From assembly GCF_964019805.1 (NCBI RefSeq), contig NZ_OZ026472.1:248001-312000 (forward strand): a stretch of 64,000 nucleotides of DNA, read 5' to 3'. The position numbers and the translations under genes are program-made. This DNA comes from Candidatus Lariskella endosymbiont of Epinotia ramella. GTDB taxonomy: Bacteria > Pseudomonadota > Alphaproteobacteria > Rickettsiales > Midichloriaceae. The notes below the pieces were generated by a model. That model was not told where the DNA came from. It was given only the letters and a program-made list of their open reading frames with translations, and ran no database searches. This document shows, piece by piece, positions 15,603 to 25,329 of the stretch (position 1 is its first letter; each line of letters opens with the position of its first letter).

Positions 15603-17780
15603 CTATGACGTTGACATTTCTTTGATGAGTCGCACTATTGGAAGCTCTTGCATATCTACAGGAACACTTTTTATGTTGTAAGCTATAAAATTGCATCTTT
15701 TAGTCAATCTTTCTAATAAGATTATGAAATCCTTGCACTCTGGCAATGCAAATTCTCCAATTAAACTTTCTGCTATAACTATTTTATTTATTAGCATTGG
15801 AGGCAGTGTAGTTATTAGCATTTCTTCATCAAAGTAAGTTGGCTGCAAACCTTCATTTGCTACAGCTGCACTAGCGCATCTTTGTAATGTAAATCCTATT
15901 TCGTGTGGAGAGCATCGTTCTAGTGACGCAAATATATCGCTTGCTGACGTAGAACATTGTACAACTAACTCGCTATGTTTTTGCTTTAGCATTGCAAGAA
16001 GTTGCTTCAAGTCATCTAGGTATTCTGCATGAATTGAAAACAATAATCTGTCTAAATAAAATATAGCTTCATTTAAAGCAATAATAGAACCATCTAGATT
16101 GTTTACCTTGGATTTCTTCTTATAAGCAATATTATTGTATAGAGTTCTTAATTTGTTAATTAGACGTTCTTCACTCGATATAGCTCTATCTAAACGTTTC
16201 AGAGTACAAAAAAGATAAAGTATATGTCCCAAATTATTCATGATATTCAACGCTTCTGTGCATTTTAATATCAAATCACCAAGGAATTGCGGTATATTAT
16301 AATATATCCTTTCCTTCTCTGTCATTTCATCGCTAAATTCACAAAGATAAAGAATCGCATCGCATATTTCTAATACGCTCAGCTCTGCGTTGTTTGCTAG
16401 TCTTTTTTCAAGCTGTGTTTGCAATACCTTAAGAATTGCATCAACATTTAGTTCATTATGTAGATTATGTGGGCATGTGATAACGAATTTATTCAAACGT
16501 GTTATAGATCTAATATACTCCTCAAGCGACAGCTGAAGTGTGAATTCTATACCTCTGTTCAAATCAACTCTCACTCGGTTTATATTAAGATCCGAATGAT
16601 GATCTAGCAAAACTTGATTTGCAATTCTCTGACAAAAAAGCTCTTTATAAGATTCAATTATGTAGAGTATTTTTTCTTGCATAGAAGTGCTAATTTCTTT
16701 AGAGATAGTGATTTCTCGCACTTTAAGTAAAAGATCTAAAATTTGCTTGTTTATAGCTTTAGTATTTAAATGAGCTGCAAAGCCATGCATAACCTCTAGC
16801 ATCACTTCTAAATTATGTGTTATATAATCCATGCTATCTTGATATGCGTGCTCTTCTTCCATTGGAAGCACAATGCTTGTTATTTCAAATCGCTTGTCAT
16901 ATACTTTCTCAATAGCACTAACGATAAAGGACAGCTCTTCCTGTTTTGTGGCATTTCTACTAAGCACCAAGTAACGCTCTACTATCTTAGATATAATGCT
17001 TAATAGATCTAGTTCAGCTTTGTTATATCTATTACTATGATGATTTAGCGTTCTTTGCTTCAAGAGCTTTTCTATTCTTTGAGTATCAAAAACTAACTTG
17101 GAAAAGTAGTGATTAAGCACCTCGTATGAAGCATCTTTGCTACGCATTATCACTGCTAGTGTTTCTAAAATACCAATGTATATACTTTTTACTGCTACAC
17201 AATCAAAGCACCTTAATACTTGCAAGTTTGGTGTTAATATCTCTTCTTGTAATGTAGAAAGGAAAAGACCTGCAAAAATAGTATTAAAGAACTCTATAGT
17301 ATCTTTCGGTACGATACTACCATCCTCAAGTGCGCGCTTACTTTGATTTAGTGCTTGAAAGAATTTAAACAATAAAGCAATCTCTGCGCTTGAATAGCTA
17401 GTGTTAATAAAGCCACGAGTTATCCCATACTGCATTGTATAATAATAAGACTCTAATTCTTCAATTTGAAGGTTAGCAAAACATGTGATATATTCTTTCC
17501 ATTGATTTACTATATTTACGTCTTCAATCTCTTTAAGATGCAATATTTTAGCAAATAATTCGGTATCATTTAGAATATCAAATAGTTTTGCATAACACTT
17601 TTCCATTACACCGTTTTTAACATGGCTATAATTTGCAATACTCTCTAGCATGTTATATATGCAACATTCAGCTAGCTTAGTTGACCACAGCCCCATAAAA
17701 TAACCGCAGATTTGTTGTTTTCTATTACTTTTATTCGCTAAAATCGCAACTATTAGTTGTAAAGGCGCGATTCGCAGCAA
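15603..17780 (-). CDS. hypothetical helical protein (725 aa)
   Basis: A long intact frame of 725 residues with no recognised domain. It is almost wholly alpha-helical in character: many Leu/Ile/Glu/Lys heptad-like stretches, few Gly or Pro, and repeated blocks such as L-L-K-V-R-E-I and I-L-K-V-L-Q-T-Q-L-E-K. This suggests a solenoid or coiled-coil scaffold. No signal peptide or membrane span is evident, though the first 35 residues are basic and hydrophobic; a later start is possible, for example M29 or M44. It stands alone between repeat regions. Long helical lineage-specific proteins are frequent among Rickettsiales effectors and RNA-binding helical-repeat proteins, but I see no RAP, ankyrin or TPR signature. 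Confidence 0.65.
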   Translation of the reverse strand: MLRIAPLQLIVAILANKSNRKQQICGYFMGLWSTKLAECCIYNMLESIANYSHVKNGVMEKCYAKLFDILNDTELFAKILHLKEIEDVNIVNQWKEYITCFANLQIEELESYYYTMQYGITRGFINTSYSSAEIALLFKFFQALNQSKRALEDGSIVPKDTIEFFNTIFAGLFLSTLQEEILTPNLQVLRCFDCVAVKSIYIGILETLAVIMRSKDASYEVLNHYFSKLVFDTQRIEKLLKQRTLNHHSNRYNKAELDLLSIISKIVERYLVLSRNATKQEELSFIVSAIEKVYDKRFEITSIVLPMEEEHAYQDSMDYITHNLEVMLEVMHGFAAHLNTKAINKQILDLLLKVREITISKEISTSMQEKILYIIESYKELFCQRIANQVLLDHHSDLNINRVRVDLNRGIEFTLQLSLEEYIRSITRLNKFVITCPHNLHNELNVDAILKVLQTQLEKRLANNAELSVLEICDAILYLCEFSDEMTEKERIYYNIPQFLGDLILKCTEALNIMNNLGHILYLFCTLKRLDRAISSEERLINKLRTLYNNIAYKKKSKVNNLDGSIIALNEAIFYLDRLLFSIHAEYLDDLKQLLAMLKQKHSELVVQCSTSASDIFASLERCSPHEIGFTLQRCASAAVANEGLQPTYFDEEMLITTLPPMLINKIVIAESLIGEFALPECKDFIILLERLTKRCNFIAYNIKSVPVDMQELPIVRLIKEMSTS

Positions 17781-18403
17781 ATATTGACGCTATTAATTTG
17801 ATAGCATATATGAGAACATGCATCTTAATACAAGGTCAATATAAATTTAATATTTTCGCAATATTATTGTGCCGCACTCTCAAAATCTGATTGCAGAGCT
17901 TATAGCTTGCCTTTTTCTACACATGCTATATAATTCCCTTCAGTATTGAATCTTATGGCGTTGTGTACTTAATTGGATTGTAGTTGCTCTTCCTGTGTTC
18001 AAGGCTTGCGTTGTTACGTTGAATGGTATTTTGAAATAATTGTATTTTTCAATATTTTGCAAAGTCAGAAATCTCTACATGACAGATCGACCATCGGAAA
18101 ATAAAAAGTTCGTCAACATGTGATTGCAACATGTGACATTTTTTGTTTTTGACACTACCACAGAGACAATACCAGCATTTTATGTGAGTTACCTTCATGC
18201 ATTGCACATGAATCATGAATGTTTTGCATCATTTTAAAGATTTAGACCTCAACTTACTCTAGAGAAAAATTTGAGAGACATATAACTTCTTTTGTCATGA
18301 GTTAGACATGAGCGTGCAAATCTAAGATGTATTACTTTTACATAATAAACTGCAATTAGACATTTCTATTGTTTGATAATTATTAATTATTGGTCTTTCA
18401 ATT
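17781..18403. other. spacer without a gene
   Basis: About 620 bp between divergent genes. It must hold the promoters of the 725-residue gene (minus) and of yajC (plus). I find no open frame, tRNA or recognisable copy of the R1-R5 repeats. Confidence 0.5.
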
Positions 18404-18760
18404 ATGTTATCTGGATTATTTTCCTCAGTTGCTTTTGCCAGCGAAGCAGTTTCTACTGCACCTTCTACTTCCATAGACTTTTTAAAAAGTATGCTACCAC
18501 TTCTGCTCATCATGGTAGTTTTTTACTTCTTGTTAATTAGACCACAACAAAAAAAGATGAAACGACATCAAGAGATGCTGCGTGAACTAAAAAAAGGTGA
18601 GAAAGTTATATTGTCTAGTGGTATATTCGGTAGCATTGCAAAAATTGATGATACTTCCGAAACATTGAATGTGGAAATTGCTGAGAATGTCAAAATAAAA
18701 GTAAGGCGCGATGCTGTACTTGAAGTTTTGAATACTGAAGTTACAAGCCCAGCCAAGTAG
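18404..18760 (+). CDS. yajC: preprotein translocase subunit YajC
   Basis: A 118-residue single-pass membrane protein of the Sec translocon auxiliary complex (with SecD/SecF). A short N-terminal periplasmic part precedes the membrane helix at about 29-47 (M-L-P-L-L-L-I-M-V-V-F-Y-F-L-L), which ends in the family signature R-P-Q-Q-K-K. The C-terminal cytoplasmic domain carries G-x-x-V-I-L-S-S-G-I-F-G. Length and motifs are standard. SecD and SecF are not adjacent; a ferredoxin gene follows after 19 bp, so the two may share a transcript. Confidence 0.93.
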   Translation: MLSGLFSSVAFASEAVSTAPSTSIDFLKSMLPLLLIMVVFYFLLIRPQQKKMKRHQEMLRELKKGEKVILSSGIFGSIAKIDDTSETLNVEIAENVKIKVRRDAVLEVLNTEVTSPAK

Positions 18761-18779
18761 TAACAAATAATGCAAGAGT

Positions 18780-19127
18780 ATGGAGGTTGCTGTGCCTAAG
18801 ATTCACTTCATTGAAAGAGACGGTAATAAAAAAACTGTAGAAGCTCCTGTAGGACTTTCCTTACTTGAAGTTGCGCATAAATATGCCATTGACATTGAAG
18901 GGGCTTGTGAAGGCTCTCTTGCATGCTCTACATGTCACGTGATAATTTCTCCAGAATGGTTTGACAAACTCGAACAAGCAAAAGATGAAGAAGAAGATAT
19001 GCTAGATCTTGCATTTGGCTTGACAAAAACATCAAGACTTGGGTGTCAGATTATAGTAGATAACTCATTGGATGGTCTTGAAGTACGGCTTCCTGGAGCA
19101 ACACGTAATATAATGTTTAAAAATTAA
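18780..19127 (+). CDS. fdx: 2Fe-2S ferredoxin, adrenodoxin type
   Basis: A 115-residue [2Fe-2S] ferredoxin. The cluster ligands are C43, C49 and C52 ([11 protein letters not shown]) and a fourth cysteine in L-G-C-Q near residue 89. This spacing (C-x5-C-x2-C, then about 36 residues) is that of adrenodoxin/ISC ferredoxins, which donate electrons for iron-sulphur cluster assembly. In Rickettsiales the gene often lies with the isc cluster; here it follows yajC. A start at the inner M-P-like position is not available, so ATG 18780 is used; the first five residues may be dispensable. Confidence 0.92.
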   Translation: MEVAVPKIHFIERDGNKKTVEAPVGLSLLEVAHKYAIDIEGACEGSLACSTCHVIISPEWFDKLEQAKDEEEDMLDLAFGLTKTSRLGCQIIVDNSLDGLEVRLPGATRNIMFKN

Positions 19128-19213
19128 TAATACATATTTATAAAAATTATTATTTAGTTATATACTGCACACTAGATACACTAAATGAATTAGTGTTATA
19201 AGATAATTAATTC

Positions 19214-19373
19214 TATATTAGACTGCTTCTTCAAACGCTTGTTTAAGCTTTGCTTGCATACCTTGAGGCTCACAAGACGCTTGTGTATTTCACATACATC
19301 GCTCTCATAGCGCTCCGTGTGCTACTTGCACCTATCTCAACTGTAACAAGTTTGAAGAAGTCTATTAGATAAC
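19214..19373. repeat. R5 repeat (MITE-like, copy 2)
   Basis: About 160 bp bounded by ATTAGACTGCTTCTTCAAAC and GTTTGAAGAAGTCTATTA, a good inverted repeat with TA-containing tips. The interior shares a GTGCAAGTAGCAC block with copy 1 at 11763, on the opposite strand. No gene inside. Confidence 0.65.
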
Positions 19374-19434
19374 ATGTGTTTTTTGTTCTGTTGCTAAAAA
19401 TCAGCAACCGTTATATGCATACTTATGGCCCGTT

Positions 19435-19899
19435 ATGCAGTACTTTAAAAATCATTATATGGAGGAAGCGATAAAGTATGCAAAAATTGCTGCATCGCTT
19501 GGAGAAGTGCCAGTTGGCGCAGTGGTTGTGTTAAACCATGATATAATCTCTGCTTCACATAACGAAGTTATAATTAGGAATGATCCAACGGCGCATGCTG
19601 AAATTTTAGCAATTAGAAAGGCATCATCTTTTTTATCATCATTTTATCTTGCTGAATGCGATTTATATACTACTCTTGAGCCATGTCCAATGTGCGCACA
19701 TGGGATTTCACTATCAAGAATCAAAAAACTTTTCTTCGGCAGTTATGACAGCAAAAGCGGTGGTGTCGATAGCGGCCCTAGGATATTTCACTCCACTTCT
19801 GCGCATCATATTCCTGAGGTGTATGGAGGTTTTTATAAAGAGGAATCAGCTGCTATATTAAAGGATTTTTTTTTAAAACACCGTACACTAAAAAATTAG
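19435..19899 (+). CDS. tadA: tRNA-specific adenosine deaminase TadA
   Basis: A zinc deaminase that converts A34 of tRNA-Arg(ACG) to inosine for wobble decoding, active in the cytoplasm as a dimer. The 154 residues carry the H-A-E motif (H54, E56: zinc ligand and proton shuttle) and P-C-P-M-C (C84 and C87: zinc ligands), preceded by the V-P-V-G-A-V-V segment of the family. Length is normal. The nadK gene starts 1 bp after its stop, so the two are one transcript. The ATG at 19435 is chosen; M9 (19459) would remove a helix that the family usually has. Confidence 0.93.
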   Translation: MQYFKNHYMEEAIKYAKIAASLGEVPVGAVVVLNHDIISASHNEVIIRNDPTAHAEILAIRKASSFLSSFYLAECDLYTTLEPCPMCAHGISLSRIKKLFFGSYDSKSGGVDSGPRIFHSTSAHHIPEVYGGFYKEESAAILKDFFLKHRTLKN

Positions 19900-19900
19900 C

Positions 19901-20695
19901 ATGATAAAAAAAAAGTATAAAATAGGCTGCTTTTTTGATAGCGCCTCTGAGCTCGCAATGACTGCATATAAAGAGCTTGCTTCCAGATATGATTTAATTG
20001 ATATGTGGAAGGAAGACTCAAAAGCTTGTGACGTTGCAATTACTATAGGAGGAGACGGAGTAATGTTGCGTGCGCTGCACAGAGTGATGAATACTAATAT
20101 ACCAGTCTTCGGAATGAATCGAGGATCTGTTGGTTTTCTGCTAAATCGCTATAGTGCTGAAGGATTGTTGGAAAGGATTGGAAATGCGGCTCCGATTAAT
20201 TTATTTCCATTGCAGATGGATACAATAACATTAGCTGGTGAGAAACGAAGTGCGCTTGCTATCAATGAAGTATCTCTACTTAGACAAACTAGTCAAACTG
20301 CAAAGATTATCATTAAAATAAACGGTCAAGTTAGGTTAGATTCCTTGGTTAGTGACGGCTTGTTGGTTGCAACACCTGCAGGAAGTACTGCGTATAATTT
20401 GGCTGTTAACGGTCCTATTATTCCTTTAAACGGAAATTTATTGGCTCTTACGCCGATCAGCCCATTTCGGCCAAGGAAATGGCATGGTGCGTTGTTATTA
20501 AAGAAAAATATAATAGATTTAGAAATTGTTGAGCCGCAAAAAAGACCTGTTAGTGCATCAGCTGATTCAGAAGAGATTAGAGATGTTGTAAAGGTGAGAA
20601 TTTTTGAGCGCTCCGATATCAATATGACACTATTATTTGATCAAGATGAAAGATTTGAAGAAAAAGTAATCAAAGAGCAGTTTGCTTGTATATGA
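19901..20695 (+). CDS. nadK: NAD kinase
   Basis: This phosphorylates NAD to NADP using ATP or polyphosphate. The 264-residue protein has the G-G-D-G motif at 50-53, with D52 as the catalytic aspartate, then the conserved N-R-G-S-V-G-F-L and the substrate region S-D-G-L-L-V-A-T-P-A-G-S-T-A-Y-N-L, which marks the family. Length fits alphaproteobacterial NadK (about 255-265). It is coupled to tadA with a 1-bp spacer. Confidence 0.95.
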   Translation: MIKKKYKIGCFFDSASELAMTAYKELASRYDLIDMWKEDSKACDVAITIGGDGVMLRALHRVMNTNIPVFGMNRGSVGFLLNRYSAEGLLERIGNAAPINLFPLQMDTITLAGEKRSALAINEVSLLRQTSQTAKIIIKINGQVRLDSLVSDGLLVATPAGSTAYNLAVNGPIIPLNGNLLALTPISPFRPRKWHGALLLKKNIIDLEIVEPQKRPVSASADSEEIRDVVKVRIFERSDINMTLLFDQDERFEEKVIKEQFACI

Positions 20696-20717
20696 TATTT
20701 TGATCATAAGATATGTA

Positions 20718-20815
20718 CATTATATACCGCAAGTAAATAAAGGGTTATTAATTTAGTCTTTCCGTCAAAAATCGATTTGCTACGTAAATAAATTTTTGAC
20801 TGATATACTATTTAT
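20718..20815. repeat. R1 end followed by R4 hairpin
   Basis: TATATACCGCAAGTAAATAA (about 20720) is an R1 5' end. It runs into an R4 stem-loop around 20755-20812, in which GTCAAAAATCGATTTGCTACG pairs with the AAATAAATTTTTGAC arm. The R4 hairpin lies about 60 bp after the nadK stop. Confidence 0.55.
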
Positions 20816-20832
20816 CATTTTAATAGACTGCT

Positions 20833-21342
20833 TTAAGCCGAGATCAGCCTAAAACAGATTAAAATCCTTCTATAAAAGTAGAATACAGGAAATACTTCAA
20901 AACAAAACATCCATACAGAATAGACTACTTCATTGATCTCTCCATTTGAATCTCGTATAGATGAATCCATTAAATCAGTAAAAAGAAGTAGGCAAATGTA
21001 TATCAAAGCCATGCGTATTGCAGCTGGAAGAGATAGACATGCGTAGTATTGTACAGATTTTGCAAAACCAAGATTTGTATTACGTATTAGATATATAGCA
21101 AATATATGGATCGCAATAGATATTGGATTAATCATTAATTGAGCAAAATTTCCACCAATTACATAATCCTGTAAAGTTATATGTCTAGATAAAAAACATA
21201 AGAGAATTCCAGTAAAAAAATCAAATATAGGAGAGAAAGCTATACTTGCTATGAAGTACTTCCACATAGTTGATTCTGTAATTTCATCATTTTTTAGCTT
21301 TAATGCTAATTGCATGTCGTTAAAGATGCGCATTTTCCCCAT
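20833..21342 (-). CDS. hypothetical membrane protein (169 aa)
   Basis: A 169-residue protein with about four to five membrane spans (around 27-50, 65-85, 100-122 and 135-155) and a short charged cytoplasmic N-terminus. I cannot assign a family with confidence; the layout resembles small Yip1-like membrane proteins. Its stop codon lies in a TTAAAGCAGTCTATTA stretch similar to an R5 tip, so the C-terminus may have been reshaped by a repeat. The gene is alone and its start at ATG 21342 is the only good one. Confidence 0.6.
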   Translation of the reverse strand: MGKMRIFNDMQLALKLKNDEITESTMWKYFIASIAFSPIFDFFTGILLCFLSRHITLQDYVIGGNFAQLMINPISIAIHIFAIYLIRNTNLGFAKSVQYYACLSLPAAIRMALIYICLLLFTDLMDSSIRDSNGEINEVVYSVWMFCFEVFPVFYFYRRILICFRLISA

Positions 21343-22145
21343 AAAATTGTATATACAAAGAGTAAATATAGATGAAAGTTTATTTTTACAGATATATGCG
21401 CGATTAGCTGCGCAACAATAGAGCTGCGCATAAAAAGCATTCGCTTTAAGTATTATAAAGTGGATTTTCTCATCGGCAATGAAAAAATATGAATAAAGCG
21501 TGTCATTTATATAATTTCATTCTCGATTGTTGCGGCAAGATGTATGTTTGCCTATTAATATAGAAAAAGCTAAATGATTCTAATAGACTTCTTCAAACTC
21601 GATTCAAGTGAGGTAGCTGTTTAGTCCCTGAGAATTATGGTATATATAAAAATACAGATTCATGGATGGAAAGTTTATGTGACAAATACTGCACGCTAAT
21701 GCCAGAACAACGGAGGTAATCCATAAAGAAATACGTAATTGTAAAGAGAGCATAATAAAAACAGCAAAGAGATTTAATGTTAACCCAAAAATCGTTGTGA
21801 AATGGAGAAAAAGAGAAGATACAAAAGATCTTCCAATGGGACCGAAAAAGATTAAATCCACAGTACTCTCTGAAGCTGAGGCAGGATCAATAGTCGCCTT
21901 CAGAAAAATTACACAATTACCTTTAGATGACGTATTATACAGCCCTCAGGAACCCATTCCTAACTTGACAAGATCAAAGCTTGCCATAGATGCCAAGCAG
22001 CGTCATGGCTGCTCTGTTTTACCTAAAAAGCAAGTTGCAGCGGGTTCTGATAAAAAGAAGTTTAAACAATACCCTATTGGATATTTTCACATTGATATTT
22101 ATACTGCACCCTTAATTCAAACCATTTGTTTTAAATGCTCCGATT

Positions 22146-22933
22146 TTTGAGAGTTTTCACATAAAGATAGATAAGGTTTGTTCTTGATATTGTGTAAATA
22201 TTTGTGGTGTTGTAAGAGCGCACCAAAGCTTGATGGATCCGTAGACCATTGACTCCTTCTTTGAAACGATCTTAGTACGCCGTGTCAATGATGTCGCGTG
22301 TTACTATTATCTCTCTCGATAGATACTGTGCCAGACTTGCCAATCGTATGACGCTTTTTTGGTAAAACTTTAGAAAAAGCATTCCAATCATCCGTATAAA
22401 AATGACATTCTTTCAGATGACTCACTTTGTCGTAGAGCTTTTGGAATGTTGCAGTATCACGATTGCCTGTAACCCATGCAACAGTTCTCCTTGTGCTACG
22501 ATCAACCGCCTTGATGATCCAAAGCTTGTTTTTTTTGAACCAATAAAATGCCACATCTCGTCAAATTCCATCTCCATAATATCCGAAGAGATGATTGGCT
22601 CCTGAGTCTTGTTCATCGCCTCTACTAACCAGCGATAAATTATGGACGGTGAGTGTCCTAATATCCTGCCTAACATAGAAAAAGAGGCCTTGCCAAGGCT
22701 ATATAGCATAACACATAGTGCTTTCTTAACGGCTGTTTGAGGCTTTTTGCGCAGATCGCCCTCAACAAAATTTAGAAGGCATGATCTGCACTTATAACGC
22801 TGTACACCCCTCACAATGCCGTTTTTTATAAAGCTATCGGAACCACATCCCTTACAACAAACCATAAAACCACCATTTAGTTCTTAAAACAGTGATCATA
22901 TCATATCTCTATCTAATTGTGAAAACTCTCAAA
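22146..22933 (-). mobile_element. IS1-family element inside the IS481 remnant
   Basis: About 788 bp bounded by TTTGAGAGTTTTCACA and its inverted repeat TGTGAAAACTCTCAAA. The size fits IS1 (about 770 bp). I see no clear target duplication, so the exact tips may differ by a few bases. Confidence 0.75.
22157..22865 (-). pseudogene. IS1-family transposase (InsA/InsB), frameshifted
   Basis: Frame 1 starts at ATG 22865 with a zinc-ribbon C-x-x-C...C-x-x-C (C-K-G-C-G, C-R-S-C) and runs to F-D-E-M-W-H-F-I-G-S-K-K. An A8 run there allows the -1 shift usual in IS1 and leads into W-I-I-K-A-V-D-R and F-Y-T-D-D-W-N-A-F (DDE residues). A second break occurs after N-T-R-H-H near 22288: the C-terminus L-T-R-R-T-K-I-V-S-K is in another frame and ends at 22157. 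The first shift may be programmed; the second is a mutation, so the transposase is probably dead. Confidence 0.8.
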
Positions 22934-23005
22934 GTTCTAACCGATAATGGTATTCAATTTAATGCGAGTTGCCAATTAATTGATTACTGTATGGTAGATT
23001 TTTAG

Positions 23006-23344
23006 CGCACTATATGTGACTTGAGTGTTTTGCAAATAAACAAAAACAACATATGAAAGAGGTTTTTGCATAAACGTACTGTTTTGTCGATGATTTTATG
23101 AAAGATCTATGGATCCGTATTACTGGTAATTAGCACCTTAGGAGGCTCAATTTTAATTGGCAATTCGCGCTACCATATCGTTTCGCAGAAACTGTACCAA
23201 AAATTCGCTCCTAAAAGACAACACCAATCAACTGCTGATCTTAATTTATATAACTTATGTTGTGGATTCAAACTATCAGATAATCTTTCCTAAAATATTC
23301 TACTTTGAGTATTATTAATTTTCACTTCTTCTGCTGGCATATAA
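23006..23344. other. spacer without a gene
   Basis: The stretch contains no convincing frame or RNA gene. It may include the far end of the IS481 remnant, but I cannot define its terminal repeat. Confidence 0.45.
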
Positions 23345-23507
23345 TACAAATCCGTAAGGTTTTTGTGAAAGTAGCATGCAGCATAAGGTCAATTAATATA
23401 TCCGAAAATTAGAGCAGAGCAGATCTAAAAGCTAATTTTTGTACATTTAACTTCTCCGCAATAATTTATTTGCGCAAGCAGATCAATTTTTGGCGGACAG
23501 ACTATAA
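23345..23507 (-). repeat. R4 repeat (long form)
   Basis: Read on the minus strand this has the three stem-loops of R4 in order: the CCGCCAAAAATTG-type hairpin (about 23450-23505), the ACAAAAATTAGC...CTAATTTTCGG hairpin (about 23405-23450) and the start of the ATCCGTAAGG hairpin (about 23350). It lies 38 bp beyond the 3' end of rpoH. Confidence 0.65.
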
Positions 23508-23544
23508 AACCTCATGTAACACAAATTATTACATTCTTGTAATC

Positions 23545-24411
23545 CTAGCTATTCCAGCTTACTCTCATAAAATCTCTTATCTTTTGCAAAGTACGCTCCT
23601 CAATCTGCCGAATACGCTCTCTTGACACATTATAGCGTACGCTTAGCGCATCTAGAGTACTTGGCTTTTCTCTCAAACGCCTTTCCGTTATTATATCTCT
23701 CTCACGCTCATTTAGAGAATCTAAAGCAGCACTAAGCAGTTTCATCCTACTTTGCGTATCGTACTTTTCGATGATCATATTTTCTTGTGTTTCCTCAGAA
23801 GCTGGAAGCGTATCAATAATTTCTGCATCATCTTCGTCACCATACGCATGACCATGCAATGAAACACAACCTGCATTAAAAACTGCAGCATCTACATATT
23901 TCTTTTCAATGCCGAGTTCTTCTGAAACCTCAGCATTGGTAGCCACTTCATCCTTCCTGCCGCTAACTAATCCTATCCTATCTCGTGCTTTCTTCAGGTT
24001 AAAGAATAGCTTTTTTTGTATGACAGACGTCCCAACCTTAACCAAGGACCACGACTTGAGTATATAATCCTGTATTGCAGCCTTTATCCACCACATCGCG
24101 TAAGTAGATAGTCTATGACCCATATCAGGATCAAATTTCTTTACTGCATGCATGAGGCCTATATTCCCCTCTGCAATTATATCTATCAGCGGGATGCCAT
24201 AATGACGAAATCTCATAGCAATTTTTGCTACAAGTTTTAAATGTGATGTAACAAGCTTGTGTGCAGCTCCTAAGTCTGCATGATCTCTACAACGCACCGC
24301 AAGAGAATACTCTTCCTCTGCACTCAACATTGGGATCTTCTGAATCTCTTTAAGGTACGCAGCAACACCACTCTCCTGTACTATAGTAGGTAAAAAAGCT
24401 TTTGCAGCCAT
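23545..24411 (-). CDS. rpoH: heat-shock sigma factor RpoH (sigma-32)
   Basis: A 288-residue alternative sigma factor that directs RNA polymerase to heat-shock promoters (dnaK/dnaJ, groESL, ftsH). Region 2 includes E-G-N-I-G-L-M-H-A-V-K-K-F-D-P and S-T-Y-A-M-W-W-I-K-A-A-I-Q. The RpoH box Q-K-K-L-F-F-N-L-K-K (about residues 132-141) identifies it as RpoH and not RpoD. Region 4 ends with the HTH N-V-S-R-E-R-I-R-Q-I-E. Length is normal. Its likely clients ftsH and dnaJ are in this same window. The ATG at 24411 follows GGAGGG, a strong ribosome-binding site. Confidence 0.96.
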   Translation of the reverse strand: MAAKAFLPTIVQESGVAAYLKEIQKIPMLSAEEEYSLAVRCRDHADLGAAHKLVTSHLKLVAKIAMRFRHYGIPLIDIIAEGNIGLMHAVKKFDPDMGHRLSTYAMWWIKAAIQDYILKSWSLVKVGTSVIQKKLFFNLKKARDRIGLVSGRKDEVATNAEVSEELGIEKKYVDAAVFNAGCVSLHGHAYGDEDDAEIIDTLPASEETQENMIIEKYDTQSRMKLLSAALDSLNERERDIITERRLREKPSTLDALSVRYNVSRERIRQIEERTLQKIRDFMRVSWNS

Positions 24412-25329
24412 AAGCCCTCCTTTATATTTTTGATCAGTTGAAGCGCGAAATTATTATACAATAAGATTTGATGATTTGCAAGATTAAGGATGCGATAAAT
24501 TATATTGAGTTAATAATATAGTTGTAATTTCTTTACTAAGAAGGTCATAATTTTAACACATCCATATATAAAAATGTATAAATTGCATATATGAAATGAA
24601 TAGATGTTGCAAAAAACTCTCAGTTTATATACATATAACACCGGGCTAGTTATAAAATCACATAAAATGATACATCATCTATCTATGATGGTAACCCTTG
24701 ATGCTTTGTTCATTTTGTAAAATAAGAATAAATTTTTATCATGTATTAATACCAAGATACTCTATGAACATTTATATATGGCACTGTGCTCAATAAATAC
24801 TTGTGTGAGGATTTTGAGCATGATTTGTTAGAGTACAAGTTAATTTTTACATCAAATGCTTTGACATCAAAATGCTTTGACATATTTGCAAGGAAGTTAA
24901 CAACGTCGTAATATGGAAAACTGTGCCAGCAAAGCTTACACAATGACTTTACGAGTAGTGTTATGCGAAGAAGATGTACATATGCTATTTTATCATTTTA
25001 GTAGTTGCTATAACATATTGACTCTACAAAAATAATTATATTATGTATTTTGAAAACTTTAGTAATATCACTCTTTACTCAATTTTCATACGTATTTAGA
25101 CGAATTATTATTTTATAATTAGCAACTCACGTTAAATAATGAACATTTTAAAAGTACTAACTTTTGGAGTATGACGAGTATATAATATTAATATAAAATG
25201 CAAATCTAATATATTAGGTTAAAACAGCTAAAACGCTATACAGTAAAAATTATTTCGCAAAATCGCAGTTGAAGCGCTATTTTTGAATAATATAGCCAAT
25301 GAAATACAGCATTAGCATGATAAGGTATT
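24412..25329. other. spacer with R2 and R1 repeats, no gene
   Basis: About 920 bp between the divergent rpoH and mlaA genes. An R2 unit occupies about 24785-24962 and an R1 end (GGAGTATGACGAGTATATAA) lies at about 25168-25187. The small frame at 24746-24943 falls in R2 and is not conserved in the other copies. The rpoH promoter should be near 24420-24500. Confidence 0.5.
24785..24962 (+). repeat. R2 repeat
   Basis: It starts GGCACTGTGCTCAATAAATA and ends ACAATGACTTTACGAGTAGT. Its interior has GAGCATGATTTGTTAGAG and TTTGCAAGGAAGTTAAC, both shared with the R2 units at 15330, 37190 and 57593. The ends are an imperfect inverted repeat. Confidence 0.6.

Larger units (their letters stand above)
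21677..23005 (+). pseudogene. IS481-family transposase remnant, split by IS1
   Basis: Sequence typical of one IS481 subgroup: Q-I-L-H-A-N-A-R-T-T, then A-K-R-F-N-V-N-P-K-I-V-V-K-W-R-K-R, then Y-P-I-G-Y-F-H-I-D-I (first catalytic D) up to about 22115. After the IS1-family element the text resumes at 22934 with V-L-T-D-N-G-I-Q-F (second D) and stops at 23005. The ATG at 21677 is followed at once by TGA, about 60 residues between the two parts are missing, and the C-terminus is gone. It is a dead fragment of an element unlike the two intact IS481 copies of this window. Confidence 0.75.

Noticed and set aside
24746-24943. 65-residue minus-strand frame in the rpoH-mlaA spacer
   Set aside because: It lies in an R2 repeat; the other R2 copies have stops and indels in this frame.
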